This document shows positions 44,310 to 53,064 of a stretch of 64,000 bases of DNA, in pieces. The translations under genes were made by a program, and so were the position numbers. Source of the stretch: Bog-1198 sp963727045 (lineage in GTDB: Bacteria > Pseudomonadota > Gammaproteobacteria > Steroidobacterales > Steroidobacteraceae); contig CAVSES010000001.1 of assembly GCA_963727045.1 (NCBI GenBank), positions 248,001-312,000 of the forward strand, read 5' to 3'. A model generated the notes under the pieces. That model saw only the letters and a list, made by a program, of their open reading frames with translations, did not search any database and was not told where the DNA came from. How positions within the stretch are numbered: position 1 is the first letter of the stretch; each line of letters begins with the position of its first letter.

Positions 44310-45602
44310 CGTGTTTCCACCGTCATCATCAGGTTCGATCGGGGCCGTAGATTGATTTGCGCTTCAAGTTCTATGGGTTCGTTGCCCGCGCGGGCCAGGC
44401 GAAACCGGCGCGTCATGGTCTGCACGTGGACCAGCATCTCGAACATGGCCATGTTCTCGCCGATGCAATGCCGCGGCCCGACCGCGAAGGGGATGTAGGA
44501 GAACCGATGCCGTTCTTCGGCATCGGCGCCCGCGAAGCGTTCCGGCTTGAACTCCTCCGGGTCGCTCCAAAACGCGGGATGCCGGTGCAGCGTGTAGGGA
44601 CTGATGAACACGTCCGTGCGGGGGGCGATGGGGTAGCCGCCGAGTTCATCCTCGCCGATCGTGCGCCGGGTCAGGAGCCAGCCCGGCGGATAAAGCCGCA
44701 GCGCCTCCTGCAGCACCTGATGAGTGAACTTCAGCGACTCGGCGGCATCGAGTCCCAGCAACCGATCGCCGCCGACATCGGCCTCGGTCTGCAGCTGCGC
44801 CTGAACGCCGGGGTGTTGACTGATGAGGTACCACGTCCACGTGAGTGCCGCGGCCGTCGTCTCGTGACCGGCGACGATCAGCGTCAATACCTCGTCGATC
44901 AGCTCCTTGTCGCTCATCGGGGCGTGCGTCTCGCGGTCGCGGGTCGCCATCAACATGCTCAAGAAGTCGAAATGCTCCTCCGGCACCCTGCGCCGACGCT
45001 CGATGAGCTCGGCGACCAGCTTGGTCGAGCGAGCGGAACCGAAACGCGAACTTCAGGTCGCGGTTCTGTTCCTTGGCGACGACCTCGAACGGATTTGCGC
45101 CGAGCTGATTCTCCAGGCGCGCAAGATCGGTGCCGAAGATCGAGCGCAGCACGATCTCCAGGGTCAGTTCGCTGGCATCGTCGCTGAGGTTGACGGCCTC
45201 GGCGCGCGCCGCCTTTTCAGCCCAGCGTGCGGCGAATTTGTCGTTGACTTCCCGGATCAAGCCGCTGAACTGATCGATGACGCGGCGATGAAACGAGGGT
45301 TGCATCATTCGGCGTTGCCGGCGCCAGAAGTCCCCCTCGCTGGTCATGATGCCGTTGCCGAGGAGGATCTTGACGCGGTCCATCCCTTCGCCCTTCGTGT
45401 AATTGCGATGGTTCGACAGCAGCACCCGCTTGATGTCGTCCGGGTGGTTGATCACGTAGTTATAAACGCCCCGTGCGGGGGCAAAGACTCTATAAATGTC
45501 GCCGAACTCGGCAAAGTATCGGCTCAGGCGAGCCAAAGACTCGTCGCTGCCGCCGAGATCGAAGCCTTCGGCGGGGCCGGGGGGCAGGCTTAAGGGTTGC
45601 AT
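44306..45602 (-). pseudogene. Cytochrome P450 interrupted by a frameshift
   Basis: Two overlapping frames together give one complete P450 of about 430 residues. The N-terminal part runs from the ATG at 45602 (MQPLSLPPGP) to about 45030. The C-terminal part, in another frame from about 45025 to 44306, holds the I-helix AGHETTAAALTW, the ExxR motif EALRLYPPGW and the heme Cys in FAVGPRHCIGEN. Moving the frame by one extra base in 45025-45047 joins them cleanly (RSL to TKLVAELIERR). This is a mutation or a sequencing error; all catalytic parts are intact. The stop overlaps the acyl-AMP ligase start, so the pair would oxidise and activate a fatty chain together. Confidence 0.85.
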
Positions 45603-45689
45603 CGGGGCATTGTAACTTACGGCGCGCGGGCGCCGGGCGCCGCCCACCCGCGGGCACCGCTATTGCGGAGCGCGGCGGCGTTCTCGACA

Positions 45690-46439
45690 ATGACCGGCGT
45701 GGAAGAAAAACCCGACGGCGGCCTTCGCAATACCATTTACGAACAGCAAACCCGCTCCGGGAGGCGGCTGACGCGCGGCCGCCTGCTCTTGTACAAGATC
45801 CTCGTGCCCCTGGGGTTGTCCTTGGTGCGGTTGGTGTGGGGCTGGTCGCGGGTCGTGCGCGTGGACGGCGGCGAGTACGTCGCGGCCGCGCTCCGGCGCG
45901 CACCCTCATTCATCCCGGTCTACTGGCATCAACATCAATTGTTCTGCGTCAAGCATCTGCTGGAACAGCGCCGGGCCGGGTTGAAATTGGGATTCTTGAT
46001 TTCACCCTCGGTGGACGGGGAGATCGGCGCGATGATCGTGCGCAGTTTGGGAGGCGAGGTGATCCGCGGGTCCTCCACCCATACGGGCGCTCGGGCGCTG
46101 CGCGACTACTATCATGCATTGGCGCACGATGGTGTGTCGCCCGCCATCACGCCGGATGGGCCGCGGGGTCCGCCCTGGAAGTTCAAACCCGGGGCGGTGC
46201 TGCTGGCACAGCTGTCCGGGCGACCCATGATTCCCTTAAGTTATGCCGCCTCGCGCGCCTGGAAGATCAAGTGGGACCGCTTCGTCATCCCCAAGCCCTT
46301 CTCGAGGATCGTCATTGCGGTGGGCGAGCCCGTGTATGTTCCCAAGGGGCTGGACGCCGCTGGATTGGAGCGCCTGGAGTTGGACATGGAGCGGCGGCTG
46401 CGGGGCCTTTTCGAGGAGGCGGAAGGCCTCTTAGGATAG
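45690..46439 (+). CDS. DUF374 / lysophospholipid acyltransferase-like protein
   Basis: A 249-residue protein with an N-terminal hydrophobic stretch (LLLYKILVPLGLSLVRLVW) and the DUF374 pattern: PVYWHQHQLF, FLISPSVDGEIGAMIVRSLG, and AITPDGPRGPPWKFKPGAV. The family is related to LpxL-type acyltransferases; the acidic residue of the active site is in SVDGE. Its lipid substrate is unproven. It is divergent from the P450 gene and, with the LpxL-like gene at 40519, one of two acyltransferases flanking the P450/ligase pair. Confidence 0.87.
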   Translation: MTGVEEKPDGGLRNTIYEQQTRSGRRLTRGRLLLYKILVPLGLSLVRLVWGWSRVVRVDGGEYVAAALRRAPSFIPVYWHQHQLFCVKHLLEQRRAGLKLGFLISPSVDGEIGAMIVRSLGGEVIRGSSTHTGARALRDYYHALAHDGVSPAITPDGPRGPPWKFKPGAVLLAQLSGRPMIPLSYAASRAWKIKWDRFVIPKPFSRIVIAVGEPVYVPKGLDAAGLERLELDMERRLRGLFEEAEGLLG

Positions 46440-46629
46440 GCACGACTCTGTAAGCCCCAATAATACAATTGCTTAGCTTGTATTCCTTATAGCTTGTGCG
46501 AGAATCCAGATGCATGTGCCACATGCGCGAGTCGAAGGAACTGTGTGACGCATTCGGTTTTTAGCTTCAAAGCAGTGGCAAACTGTTGATCTATAACCGC
46601 AACTCTTCCTCTGGGACATCCGAAGGCGA

Positions 46630-49314
46630 ATGGCAATAGCCCCTCACGATCCCCGCCACCCAGACTTAACCGCCTCGGACATATTGTCGCCGCAGACATG
46701 GCCGAAACGGGGCCTCCGTCCGGCCGTAGGCCTCGATGTGATCTGCACCAAGATTGCTGTCGATTTCCAAGCGATGACCGCGCTCACCACCGCCGACATC
46801 ATCGGCGCCAATTTGGAGCTGCTGCGGGAGGCCACGCGCACGGACACCGCCTTTCACATCCACCTCGACGCGGAGTCGGGTCAGTTCACGGACATACAGG
46901 TGGCGCGCGGCATGCTCGCCACCGGAAATCCGGAACAGTTGCGCGGACAGACGCTGGACGCGTTTCCATGGTTGCACTCGCGGCTGGCGCCCCTGCGCAT
47001 GTCGGAGCTGCGCGATACCGCCAAACCTCGCGGGGATCAGAGCGAAGACGCCGCGGTGTGGAGTCATCTCGGCATAGGATCCGTGCTGATCATCGGCTAC
47101 TTCATCGAAGGCCGCCCGGCCGGACTGCTTGGGATTGCCGGTGCGCTGCCGCGTGAGAACTGGGAGGTGCAGCTGCATCTCTTGATGAAGCTGATCGGCA
47201 GCAGTCTTGCCACCGGACTCGAGCGCATCGAGATCCAGCGCCACCTTCGGGATCTCGAAGAGCGCAACGAGCTGGCTTTGTACAGCGCAAACGACGGGCT
47301 GTGGGACTTCGACACCATCAACAACCGCGTCTATCTCTCGCCGCGCTGGAAGGCGATGCTGGGATACGACGAAGCCGAGGTGGGACAGGCTCCCGACTGG
47401 CGGACCCTGGTGCATTCGGACGACATGTCGCGCGTGCAGGCCGCCATCCGCGATCACGTGGCGGGCAAGACGCCGATTTTCGAGAGCATGCACCGCATGC
47501 GTCATGCGACGGGCGAATGGCGCTGGGTGATCAGCCGCGCCAAGGCGAAAGTCGACGACAAGGGCAGGCTGCTCCGCCTGGTCGGCGTGGAACTCGACGT
47601 CACCGAGCGCAAGCTGTACGAGGAAGCGCTCTTCCGCGAAAAGGAAAGCGCGCAAATCACGCTTCAAAGCATCGGTGACGGCGTCATCACCACCGACGCC
47701 AAGGGCGTGATCGACTACGTGAATCCGGTGGCGGAGGCGCTCACCGGGTGGCGTCTCGAAGACGGCCAGGGCCGCGCCATCGAGGAGATCTTTCGCGCCT
47801 TTCACGAGGAGACCTGCGAGCCGCTGGAAAATCCGCTGGCCGTCGCGATCCGCCGCACGCGTTCGATCAAATCCGTGCGGCCGATGCTGCTGATCCGGCG
47901 CGACGGCAACGAGATCTACGTCGAAAGCACCGCCTCGCCGATCCGCGACGGCAGTGGGGCGGTTTCGGGCGGAGTGCTCGTGTTCCATGACGTCAGCGAG
48001 GCGCGCGAATTGAACCGGCGCCTCAGCTATCACGCCAGCCACGACGTCCTGACGGGACTGGTCAACCGCCGGGAATTCGAAAACCGGATGGAGCGGGCGC
48101 TGAAGAGCGCCAAGGCGCGCGAAACCTCCTATGCGCTGTGCGTGCTCGACCTGGACCAGTTCAAGATCGTCAACGACACCTGCGGGCACAGCGCGGGCGA
48201 TGCCCTGCTCGGCCAGGTGGGCGCGCTGTTGAAATCCAAGGTGCGCTGGCGCGATACGCTTGCGCGCCTGGGCGGCGACGAGTTCGGCATTTTGCTCGAG
48301 AGCTGCTCGCTCGATGAGGCGATGCGGACCGCCGAAGCGCTGCGCGAGGCGGTGCGCAACTTCAAGTTCACCTGGGAGGAGCGCACCTTCCGCTTGGGCG
48401 CCAGCATCGGCGTCGTGCCGATTTCCGCGGACAACGCCGACGTGGCTTCCGTTCTGTCCGCCGCCGACAGCGCGTGCCAGGCGGCCAAGGAGGCAGGCCG
48501 CAACCGCGTCCACAGCTTCGAAGAGAACGACATCGATCTGATGCGCCGGCGCCGTGAAATGCAATGGGCGGCGCGCATCAACAATGCGCTCGAGGAAGGC
48601 CGCTTCGAACTGTTCCGCCAGACCATTCTTCCCCTGCAGAAGACCGAATCGGGCGCCCATTATGAACTGCTGCTTCGCATGCGCGACGAGGCCGGCAAGA
48701 TCGTCGCGCCGGACAACTTCATGACCGCGGCCGAGCGCTACGGCATCACTCCGAGCATCGATCGCTGGGTGATCGAAAACGCGTTCCGCTGGCTGGTCTC
48801 GGAGGCCGACGAGCGCGAAAAATTGACCATGTGTTCCATCAATCTCTCGGGCCAAAGCCTGGGCGACGACAAATTCCTGCCGTATGTGATCGACCAATTC
48901 CACCGCAGCGGCCTGGATGCCACCAAGATCTGCTTCGAAATCACCGAAACGGCCGCCATCGCGAGCTTCTCGCAGGCGAATCGATTCATTCAAGCGTTGA
49001 AGGAATTGGGTTGCAAGTTCGCGCTCGACGATTTCGGCACGGGGCTGTCATCCTTCGGCTACCTCAAACACTTCCCGGTCGATTACCTGAAAATCGACGG
49101 CAGCTTCGTCAAGGAGATATTGCACGATCCGATCGACCGCGAGATGGTGCGCTCGATCAATGAAATCGGGCACCTGACCGGCAAGCAGACCATTGCCGAG
49201 TTCGCCGAAAATCAGGAAATCATCAACATGCTGCAGAGCCTGGGCGTCGACTACGCGCAAGGCTACGGCGTGTCGCAACCGCAGCGCGTGTTGAAGGCCG
49301 CCAACAGCGCCTAG
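46630..49314 (+). CDS. GAF-PAS-PAS-GGDEF-EAL cyclic-di-GMP enzyme
   Basis: An 894-residue soluble signalling protein. It has a GAF-like region (about 45-195), a PAS domain (205-330, ending DVTERKLYEE), a second PAS (340-455, ending HDVSEARELNRRL), a GGDEF domain and an EAL domain. The cyclase motif GGDEF (548-552) is intact and preceded by the inhibitory RxxD site (539-542). The phosphodiesterase signature is ELL (679-681) rather than EAL, but the metal-binding Glu, SINLSGQSL, ETAAIAS, DDFGTGLSSF and KIDGSF are kept. Both making and breaking c-di-GMP are possible. No membrane segment; input is probably a small molecule or redox state. Confidence 0.92.
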   Translation: MAIAPHDPRHPDLTASDILSPQTWPKRGLRPAVGLDVICTKIAVDFQAMTALTTADIIGANLELLREATRTDTAFHIHLDAESGQFTDIQVARGMLATGNPEQLRGQTLDAFPWLHSRLAPLRMSELRDTAKPRGDQSEDAAVWSHLGIGSVLIIGYFIEGRPAGLLGIAGALPRENWEVQLHLLMKLIGSSLATGLERIEIQRHLRDLEERNELALYSANDGLWDFDTINNRVYLSPRWKAMLGYDEAEVGQAPDWRTLVHSDDMSRVQAAIRDHVAGKTPIFESMHRMRHATGEWRWVISRAKAKVDDKGRLLRLVGVELDVTERKLYEEALFREKESAQITLQSIGDGVITTDAKGVIDYVNPVAEALTGWRLEDGQGRAIEEIFRAFHEETCEPLENPLAVAIRRTRSIKSVRPMLLIRRDGNEIYVESTASPIRDGSGAVSGGVLVFHDVSEARELNRRLSYHASHDVLTGLVNRREFENRMERALKSAKARETSYALCVLDLDQFKIVNDTCGHSAGDALLGQVGALLKSKVRWRDTLARLGGDEFGILLESCSLDEAMRTAEALREAVRNFKFTWEERTFRLGASIGVVPISADNADVASVLSAADSACQAAKEAGRNRVHSFEENDIDLMRRRREMQWAARINNALEEGRFELFRQTILPLQKTESGAHYELLLRMRDEAGKIVAPDNFMTAAERYGITPSIDRWVIENAFRWLVSEADEREKLTMCSINLSGQSLGDDKFLPYVIDQFHRSGLDATKICFEITETAAIASFSQANRFIQALKELGCKFALDDFGTGLSSFGYLKHFPVDYLKIDGSFVKEILHDPIDREMVRSINEIGHLTGKQTIAEFAENQEIINMLQSLGVDYAQGYGVSQPQRVLKAANSA

Positions 49315-50165
49315 GAGCCAGGCTCCTCAAACTCGAAGCGCATGGACAGATCGATCGCGCGCACGTGTTTGGTGATGCTGCCGACCGAGATGAAATCGAC
49401 TCCCGTGTCAGCAATTTCACGGATGTCCGCGGCGCCAATTCCGCCGGACGCTTCGAGCTTGAGGGGTCTTGGGCTGGCGGCGTTCACGGCCACCGCTTCG
49501 CGCATGGCCTCAAGGGAGAACTCATCGAGCATCGCGATGTCAGCGCCTGCCTCGATTGCCTGGCGCAATTCGGACAGATTCTCGACTTCGACCTCCACCG
49601 GAACTTCGGCCCGGCCGCGTCTTGCCGCTGCCACGGCGTTCGCGATCGAGCCCGCTGCTACGATGTGGTTCTCCTTGATGAGGATCCCGTCGAACAAGCC
49701 CATGCGGTGGTTGTGGCCCCCGCCGACTCGTACCGCGTACTTCTGCGCCGACCGCAATCCGGGAATCGTCTTGCGGGTGTCGAGCAGGCGGCATTTCGTG
49801 CCGTGCAGGAGCGCGGCATAGGAATGCGCCGCGGTGGCGGTGCCCGACAGCAATTGCAGGAAATTGAGCGCGGTGCGCTCCCCGGTCAGGAGCGCGCGCG
49901 CGGGCCCGTCGAGACTGAGCAAGAGTTGATCGGCGACGGCGGAGCCGCCCTCGGCGATGTGCCATTGCAACCGGACCCGGCCGTCGAGCTGGCCGAAACT
50001 TGCCTCGACGTAGGGTATGCCGCACACGACGGCGGCTTCACGGGTGATCACGGCAGCCCGGCCGACCCGATCCGCGGGTATCAGGGCCGCCGTGAGGTCT
50101 CCCGCACCGATATCTTCAGCCAGAGCACGGGCGACCTGCTGCGGCAGGTCGGCGGGAACCGGCAC
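49311..50165 (-). CDS. nadC: Nicotinate-nucleotide pyrophosphorylase (quinolinate phosphoribosyltransferase)
   Basis: A 284-residue enzyme that makes nicotinate mononucleotide, CO2 and PPi from quinolinate and PRPP, in NAD synthesis. Conserved motifs are DIGAGDLTA, GERTALNFLQLLSG, the Arg/Lys/His-rich LLDTRKTIPGLRSAQKYAV, VGGGHNHRMGLFDGILIKENH and EVEVENLSEL. The GTG at 50165 is the only start that gives the usual family length, eight bases after the stop of the preceding gene. It converges with and overlaps the GGDEF/EAL gene end by four bases. The neighbouring TIR protein would consume NAD, but no regulatory link is implied. Confidence 0.93.
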   Translation of the reverse strand: MPVPADLPQQVARALAEDIGAGDLTAALIPADRVGRAAVITREAAVVCGIPYVEASFGQLDGRVRLQWHIAEGGSAVADQLLLSLDGPARALLTGERTALNFLQLLSGTATAAHSYAALLHGTKCRLLDTRKTIPGLRSAQKYAVRVGGGHNHRMGLFDGILIKENHIVAAGSIANAVAAARRGRAEVPVEVEVENLSELRQAIEAGADIAMLDEFSLEAMREAVAVNAASPRPLKLEASGGIGAADIREIADTGVDFISVGSITKHVRAIDLSMRFEFEEPGS

Positions 50166-50173
50166 GGATGCTG

Positions 50174-50791
50174 TCAGAACGGCAGTCCGTGCGACGGACC
50201 CACCATGCACATGAGCATGGGGATGGACAACAGGAAGTTCACGCGCGAGGCGTACAAAGCGACCTTGCGCGCCGCCGCCTTCTGTTCGTCGGTGGCCGGC
50301 ACGATGCCCAGAATTTTCTTTTGATTCGGCCAAATCAGTCCCCAGACGTTGAACAGCATGATGGTTCCGAACCAGGCGCCGAATCCCATGATGATGTTGG
50401 AGGGAGCCACGGGATTCTGCAGCAGGCCGAAGGTGAAGGTATCGATGAACCGGCCGTGGGTCTGCGACAACAAGAAGGCTCCCGCCAGCCAGGTTGCAAG
50501 CGCCGACCAGCGGAACCAGAGCAGGGCACGCGGTGCAACATACTTGTTGATGCCGGCGCCGCCGGGTCCACCCTTATCGGCCGCGGCCACGGCCATGGCG
50601 GGGGTTTGCACGGCATTGAAATAGTACAAGAGGCCGATCCAGAATACGCCGAACACGATATGGAGCCAGCGGGTCAGACTCGCGAGAGTGGCCGCGTTGA
50701 ATGTGAGGCCGCCGCCGACCAGGGCTGCGATGGCCACTGCAACCACGAAGCCGATAATCAAAGGCCATTTGACAGTCGTTAATGGGTTCAT
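50174..50791 (-). CDS. PuuD-like (urate hydroxylase N-terminal domain) membrane protein
   Basis: A 205-residue protein with five membrane helices, for example WLHIVFGVFWIGLLYYFNAV and SNIIMGFGAWFGTIMLFNVW. It corresponds to the membrane half of urate hydroxylase PuuD, which in full-length enzymes is fused to a cytochrome c. The C-terminal heme domain is missing here, as in many stand-alone homologues, so urate oxidation is not assured. The ATG at 50791 has AAGGGG six bases upstream; the longer frame is rejected. It lies eight bases before the nadC start. Confidence 0.8.
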   Translation of the reverse strand: MNPLTTVKWPLIIGFVVAVAIAALVGGGLTFNAATLASLTRWLHIVFGVFWIGLLYYFNAVQTPAMAVAAADKGGPGGAGINKYVAPRALLWFRWSALATWLAGAFLLSQTHGRFIDTFTFGLLQNPVAPSNIIMGFGAWFGTIMLFNVWGLIWPNQKKILGIVPATDEQKAAARKVALYASRVNFLLSIPMLMCMVGPSHGLPF

Positions 50792-51001
50792 GCGATTCCC
50801 CTTTATAAGTATTGCGTCCCAAATCATGTCCCGCCGCCCGGATCTTGCACTGCGGGGCCTGGAAGAATAGGGGACTGACCCCAATAATTCAACGATGTCA
50901 GGTGCTTGCGGCGACGTGTTGCGTCGATTCTTGGATTTGGGGTGCCGGGAGCGGCCGCCGGCTGTTATCGTAGCGAAGATCAACTTGGAGAGTGACGACC
51001 C

Positions 51002-51325
51002 ATGAATGCTATCGAACGAATCAAAAGCCAGCTATCGGCGGCGCCGGTGGTGCTGTACATGAAGGGTACACCCGATTTCCCGCAATGCGGATTTTCGGCT
51101 CAGACCGTGGGGGCGCTGCGCGCCTGCAAGGCGCAATTCGCCCACGTGAACATATTCGAGGATCCGGAAGTGCGCGAGGCGTTGAAAACCTACTCGAACT
51201 GGCCCACTTTCCCGCAGCTCTACGTCAACGGCGAACTGGTGGGCGGCTGCGACATCACCATCGAGATGTACAAGAACGGCGAGCTCAAGCAGATGCTCGC
51301 GGACGCAGGCGCCGTACCGGCTTAG
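51002..51325 (+). CDS. grxD: Monothiol glutaredoxin, Grx4 type
   Basis: A 107-residue CGFS-type glutaredoxin that binds a glutathione-ligated [2Fe-2S] cluster and helps in iron-sulphur transfer. The active site is TPDFPQCGFSAQ with one Cys; NWPTFPQLYVNGELVGGCDI carries the glutathione-binding residues. Length and order match E. coli GrxD. GGAG lies about ten bases before the ATG. Convergent with rnt. Confidence 0.96.
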   Translation: MNAIERIKSQLSAAPVVLYMKGTPDFPQCGFSAQTVGALRACKAQFAHVNIFEDPEVREALKTYSNWPTFPQLYVNGELVGGCDITIEMYKNGELKQMLADAGAVPA

Positions 51326-51337
51326 GCGGGGCGCGAT

Positions 51338-52024
51338 TCAGACGTCACCGCCGGGGAGCGAGGGTTCGCTCTCCAACGGTCCCATCGCGGCGAGGCGCCG
51401 GCGACTGGCGTCGAACACCCCCTGAAACTGATTGCACACCATGCAGAAGAGGTCCGCGGTGCGCTCCGCGTCGTAGGCCGCGGAGTGCGCCGAGGCGGTG
51501 TCCCATTCCAGGCCCGCCGCCAGCGTGGCGCGCATCAGCACCGTTTGGCCGAAGGCAACTCCACCCAACGTGGCGGTATCGAAACTCGAGAACGGATGGA
51601 AAGGGTTGCGCTTGACCTGGGCGCGCGCCACCGCGGCGTTCAAGAAATTCAAATCGAAGAAAGCGTTGTGCCCGACCAGCACCGCACGCGTGCAATCGGC
51701 GGCGCGAATGGCGGTGCGCACTTCGCGGAAGATACGCTGCAGCGCGTCTTCTTCCGAAATGGCGGGCCGCAGCGGATGGTGCGGGTCGATTCCGGTCACC
51801 GCGAGCGAAGCGGCTTCCATGTTGGCGCCGGGAAAAGGCGTTACGTGATAGCGAATCGTTTCGCCGCGCGCCAATGTTCCGTCGCTGCGCATTTCGATGA
51901 ATACCGCCGCGATTTCCAGCAGCGCGTCGGTTTGCGAATTGAAGCCGCCGGTTTCCACGTCGATCACCACCGGCAGAAAGCCGCGAAAGCGCGTGGCGAA
52001 AGTGATGGGAGGGATCTGAGTCAT
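51338..52024 (-). CDS. rnt: Ribonuclease T
   Basis: A 228-residue DEDDh 3'-5' exonuclease that trims tRNA and other stable RNA ends. Asp22 and Glu24 are in VVIDVETGGF, the second Asp in VGHNAFFDLNFL, and His and Asp in SAHSAAYDAERTADLF. The FPGANMEAASLAVTGID stretch is typical of RNase T. It follows pyrC by five bases on the same strand. Confidence 0.95.
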   Translation of the reverse strand: MTQIPPITFATRFRGFLPVVIDVETGGFNSQTDALLEIAAVFIEMRSDGTLARGETIRYHVTPFPGANMEAASLAVTGIDPHHPLRPAISEEDALQRIFREVRTAIRAADCTRAVLVGHNAFFDLNFLNAAVARAQVKRNPFHPFSSFDTATLGGVAFGQTVLMRATLAAGLEWDTASAHSAAYDAERTADLFCMVCNQFQGVFDASRRRLAAMGPLESEPSLPGGDV

Positions 52025-52029
52025 GCCGA

Positions 52030-53064
52030 TCAGGGCCCAAGGCGCCAGGCTATCGTCTCCCCGCCGCGATAGGGCACCAGCGTACCGTCCCCAAAATCAT
52101 AGACTTCGGGCGGCACCCAGGACTCCTTGACCAGGGTGATGGTGTCAGCATGACGCGGCAGGCCGTAAAAATCGGCGCCGAAATGACTGGCAAACGGCTC
52201 CAACCGGTCGAGGCGGCCGGCGGATTCGAAAGCCTCGGCGTACAGCTCGATGGCGGCATGAGCGGTGAACATGCCCGCACACCCGCAGGCATTCTCCTTG
52301 CTTGCGCGCGCGTGGGGGGCGCTGTCGGTACCCAGGAAGAAGCGTGGATTGCCGCCGGTGGCGGCGGCGAGCAACGCCTGCCGGTCGCGCTCGCGCTTCA
52401 GGACAGGAAGGCAATAGTAATGCGGGCGGATGCCGCCGGAGAAGATGGCGTTTCGGTTGTGCAGCAGATGCTGAGGCGTGATCGTCGCGGCCACGCCGTG
52501 CCTCGCATCGGTGACGAATTGAACCGCACGTGCCGTGGTGATGTGCTCGAACACCACGCGCAGTCCCTGGAAGCGGTCGATCAGAGGCGCGAGCACCGAA
52601 TCGATGAAATGAATCTCGCGATCGAAAACGTCCACCTCGGGTTGCGGCGACTCGCCGTGCACCAACAGGGGCATGCCGATCTCCTCCATGCGCTCGAGCA
52701 CCGGGTACACCCGTGCGATGTCGGTCACGCCGGCGTCGGAGTGGGTGGTGGCGCCTGCGGGATACAGCTTGACGCCGTGGATGAAACCGCAAGCCCGTGC
52801 ACGGTCGATTTCGTCCGGCGGCGTGGTATCCGTCAAGTAGAGGGTGAGCAGCGGTTCAAAGCGCGTGCTCCGAGGCAGCGCCGCCACGATTCGCCCGCGA
52901 TAGGCGAGCGCCAAAGCCGCGGTGGTGACCGCGGGCTTCAGATTCGGCATCACGATCGCCCGCCCGAATCTCTCGGCCGTGAACCTGGCGACCGCCGCGA
53001 GCGCGGCCCCATCACGCAGATGCACGTGCCAGTCGTCGGGACGCCGCAGGGTCAGGGTGCTCAT
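52030..53064 (-). CDS. pyrC: Dihydroorotase
   Basis: A 344-residue zinc enzyme of the class II (E. coli PyrC) type that cyclises carbamoyl-aspartate to dihydroorotate in pyrimidine synthesis. Metal ligands are in DDWHVHLRDG, the carboxylated Lys is in HGVKLYPAGATTHS, then HGE, FEHITT and LGTDSAPH. Start ATG at 53064 overlaps the stop of the aminopeptidase gene by four bases. Transcribed with rnt. Confidence 0.95.
   Translation of the reverse strand: MSTLTLRRPDDWHVHLRDGAALAAVARFTAERFGRAIVMPNLKPAVTTAALALAYRGRIVAALPRSTRFEPLLTLYLTDTTPPDEIDRARACGFIHGVKLYPAGATTHSDAGVTDIARVYPVLERMEEIGMPLLVHGESPQPEVDVFDREIHFIDSVLAPLIDRFQGLRVVFEHITTARAVQFVTDARHGVAATITPQHLLHNRNAIFSGGIRPHYYCLPVLKRERDRQALLAAATGGNPRFFLGTDSAPHARASKENACGCAGMFTAHAAIELYAEAFESAGRLDRLEPFASHFGADFYGLPRHADTITLVKESWVPPEVYDFGDGTLVPYRGGETIAWRLGP

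Noticed and set aside
50870..50882. GGGG-ACTGA-CCCC palindrome upstream of grxD, reminiscent of REP-type elements
   Set aside because: A four-pair stem only, and no second matching copy was found in the window; a loosely similar GGGGTCAGACC at 30597 is not the same sequence.
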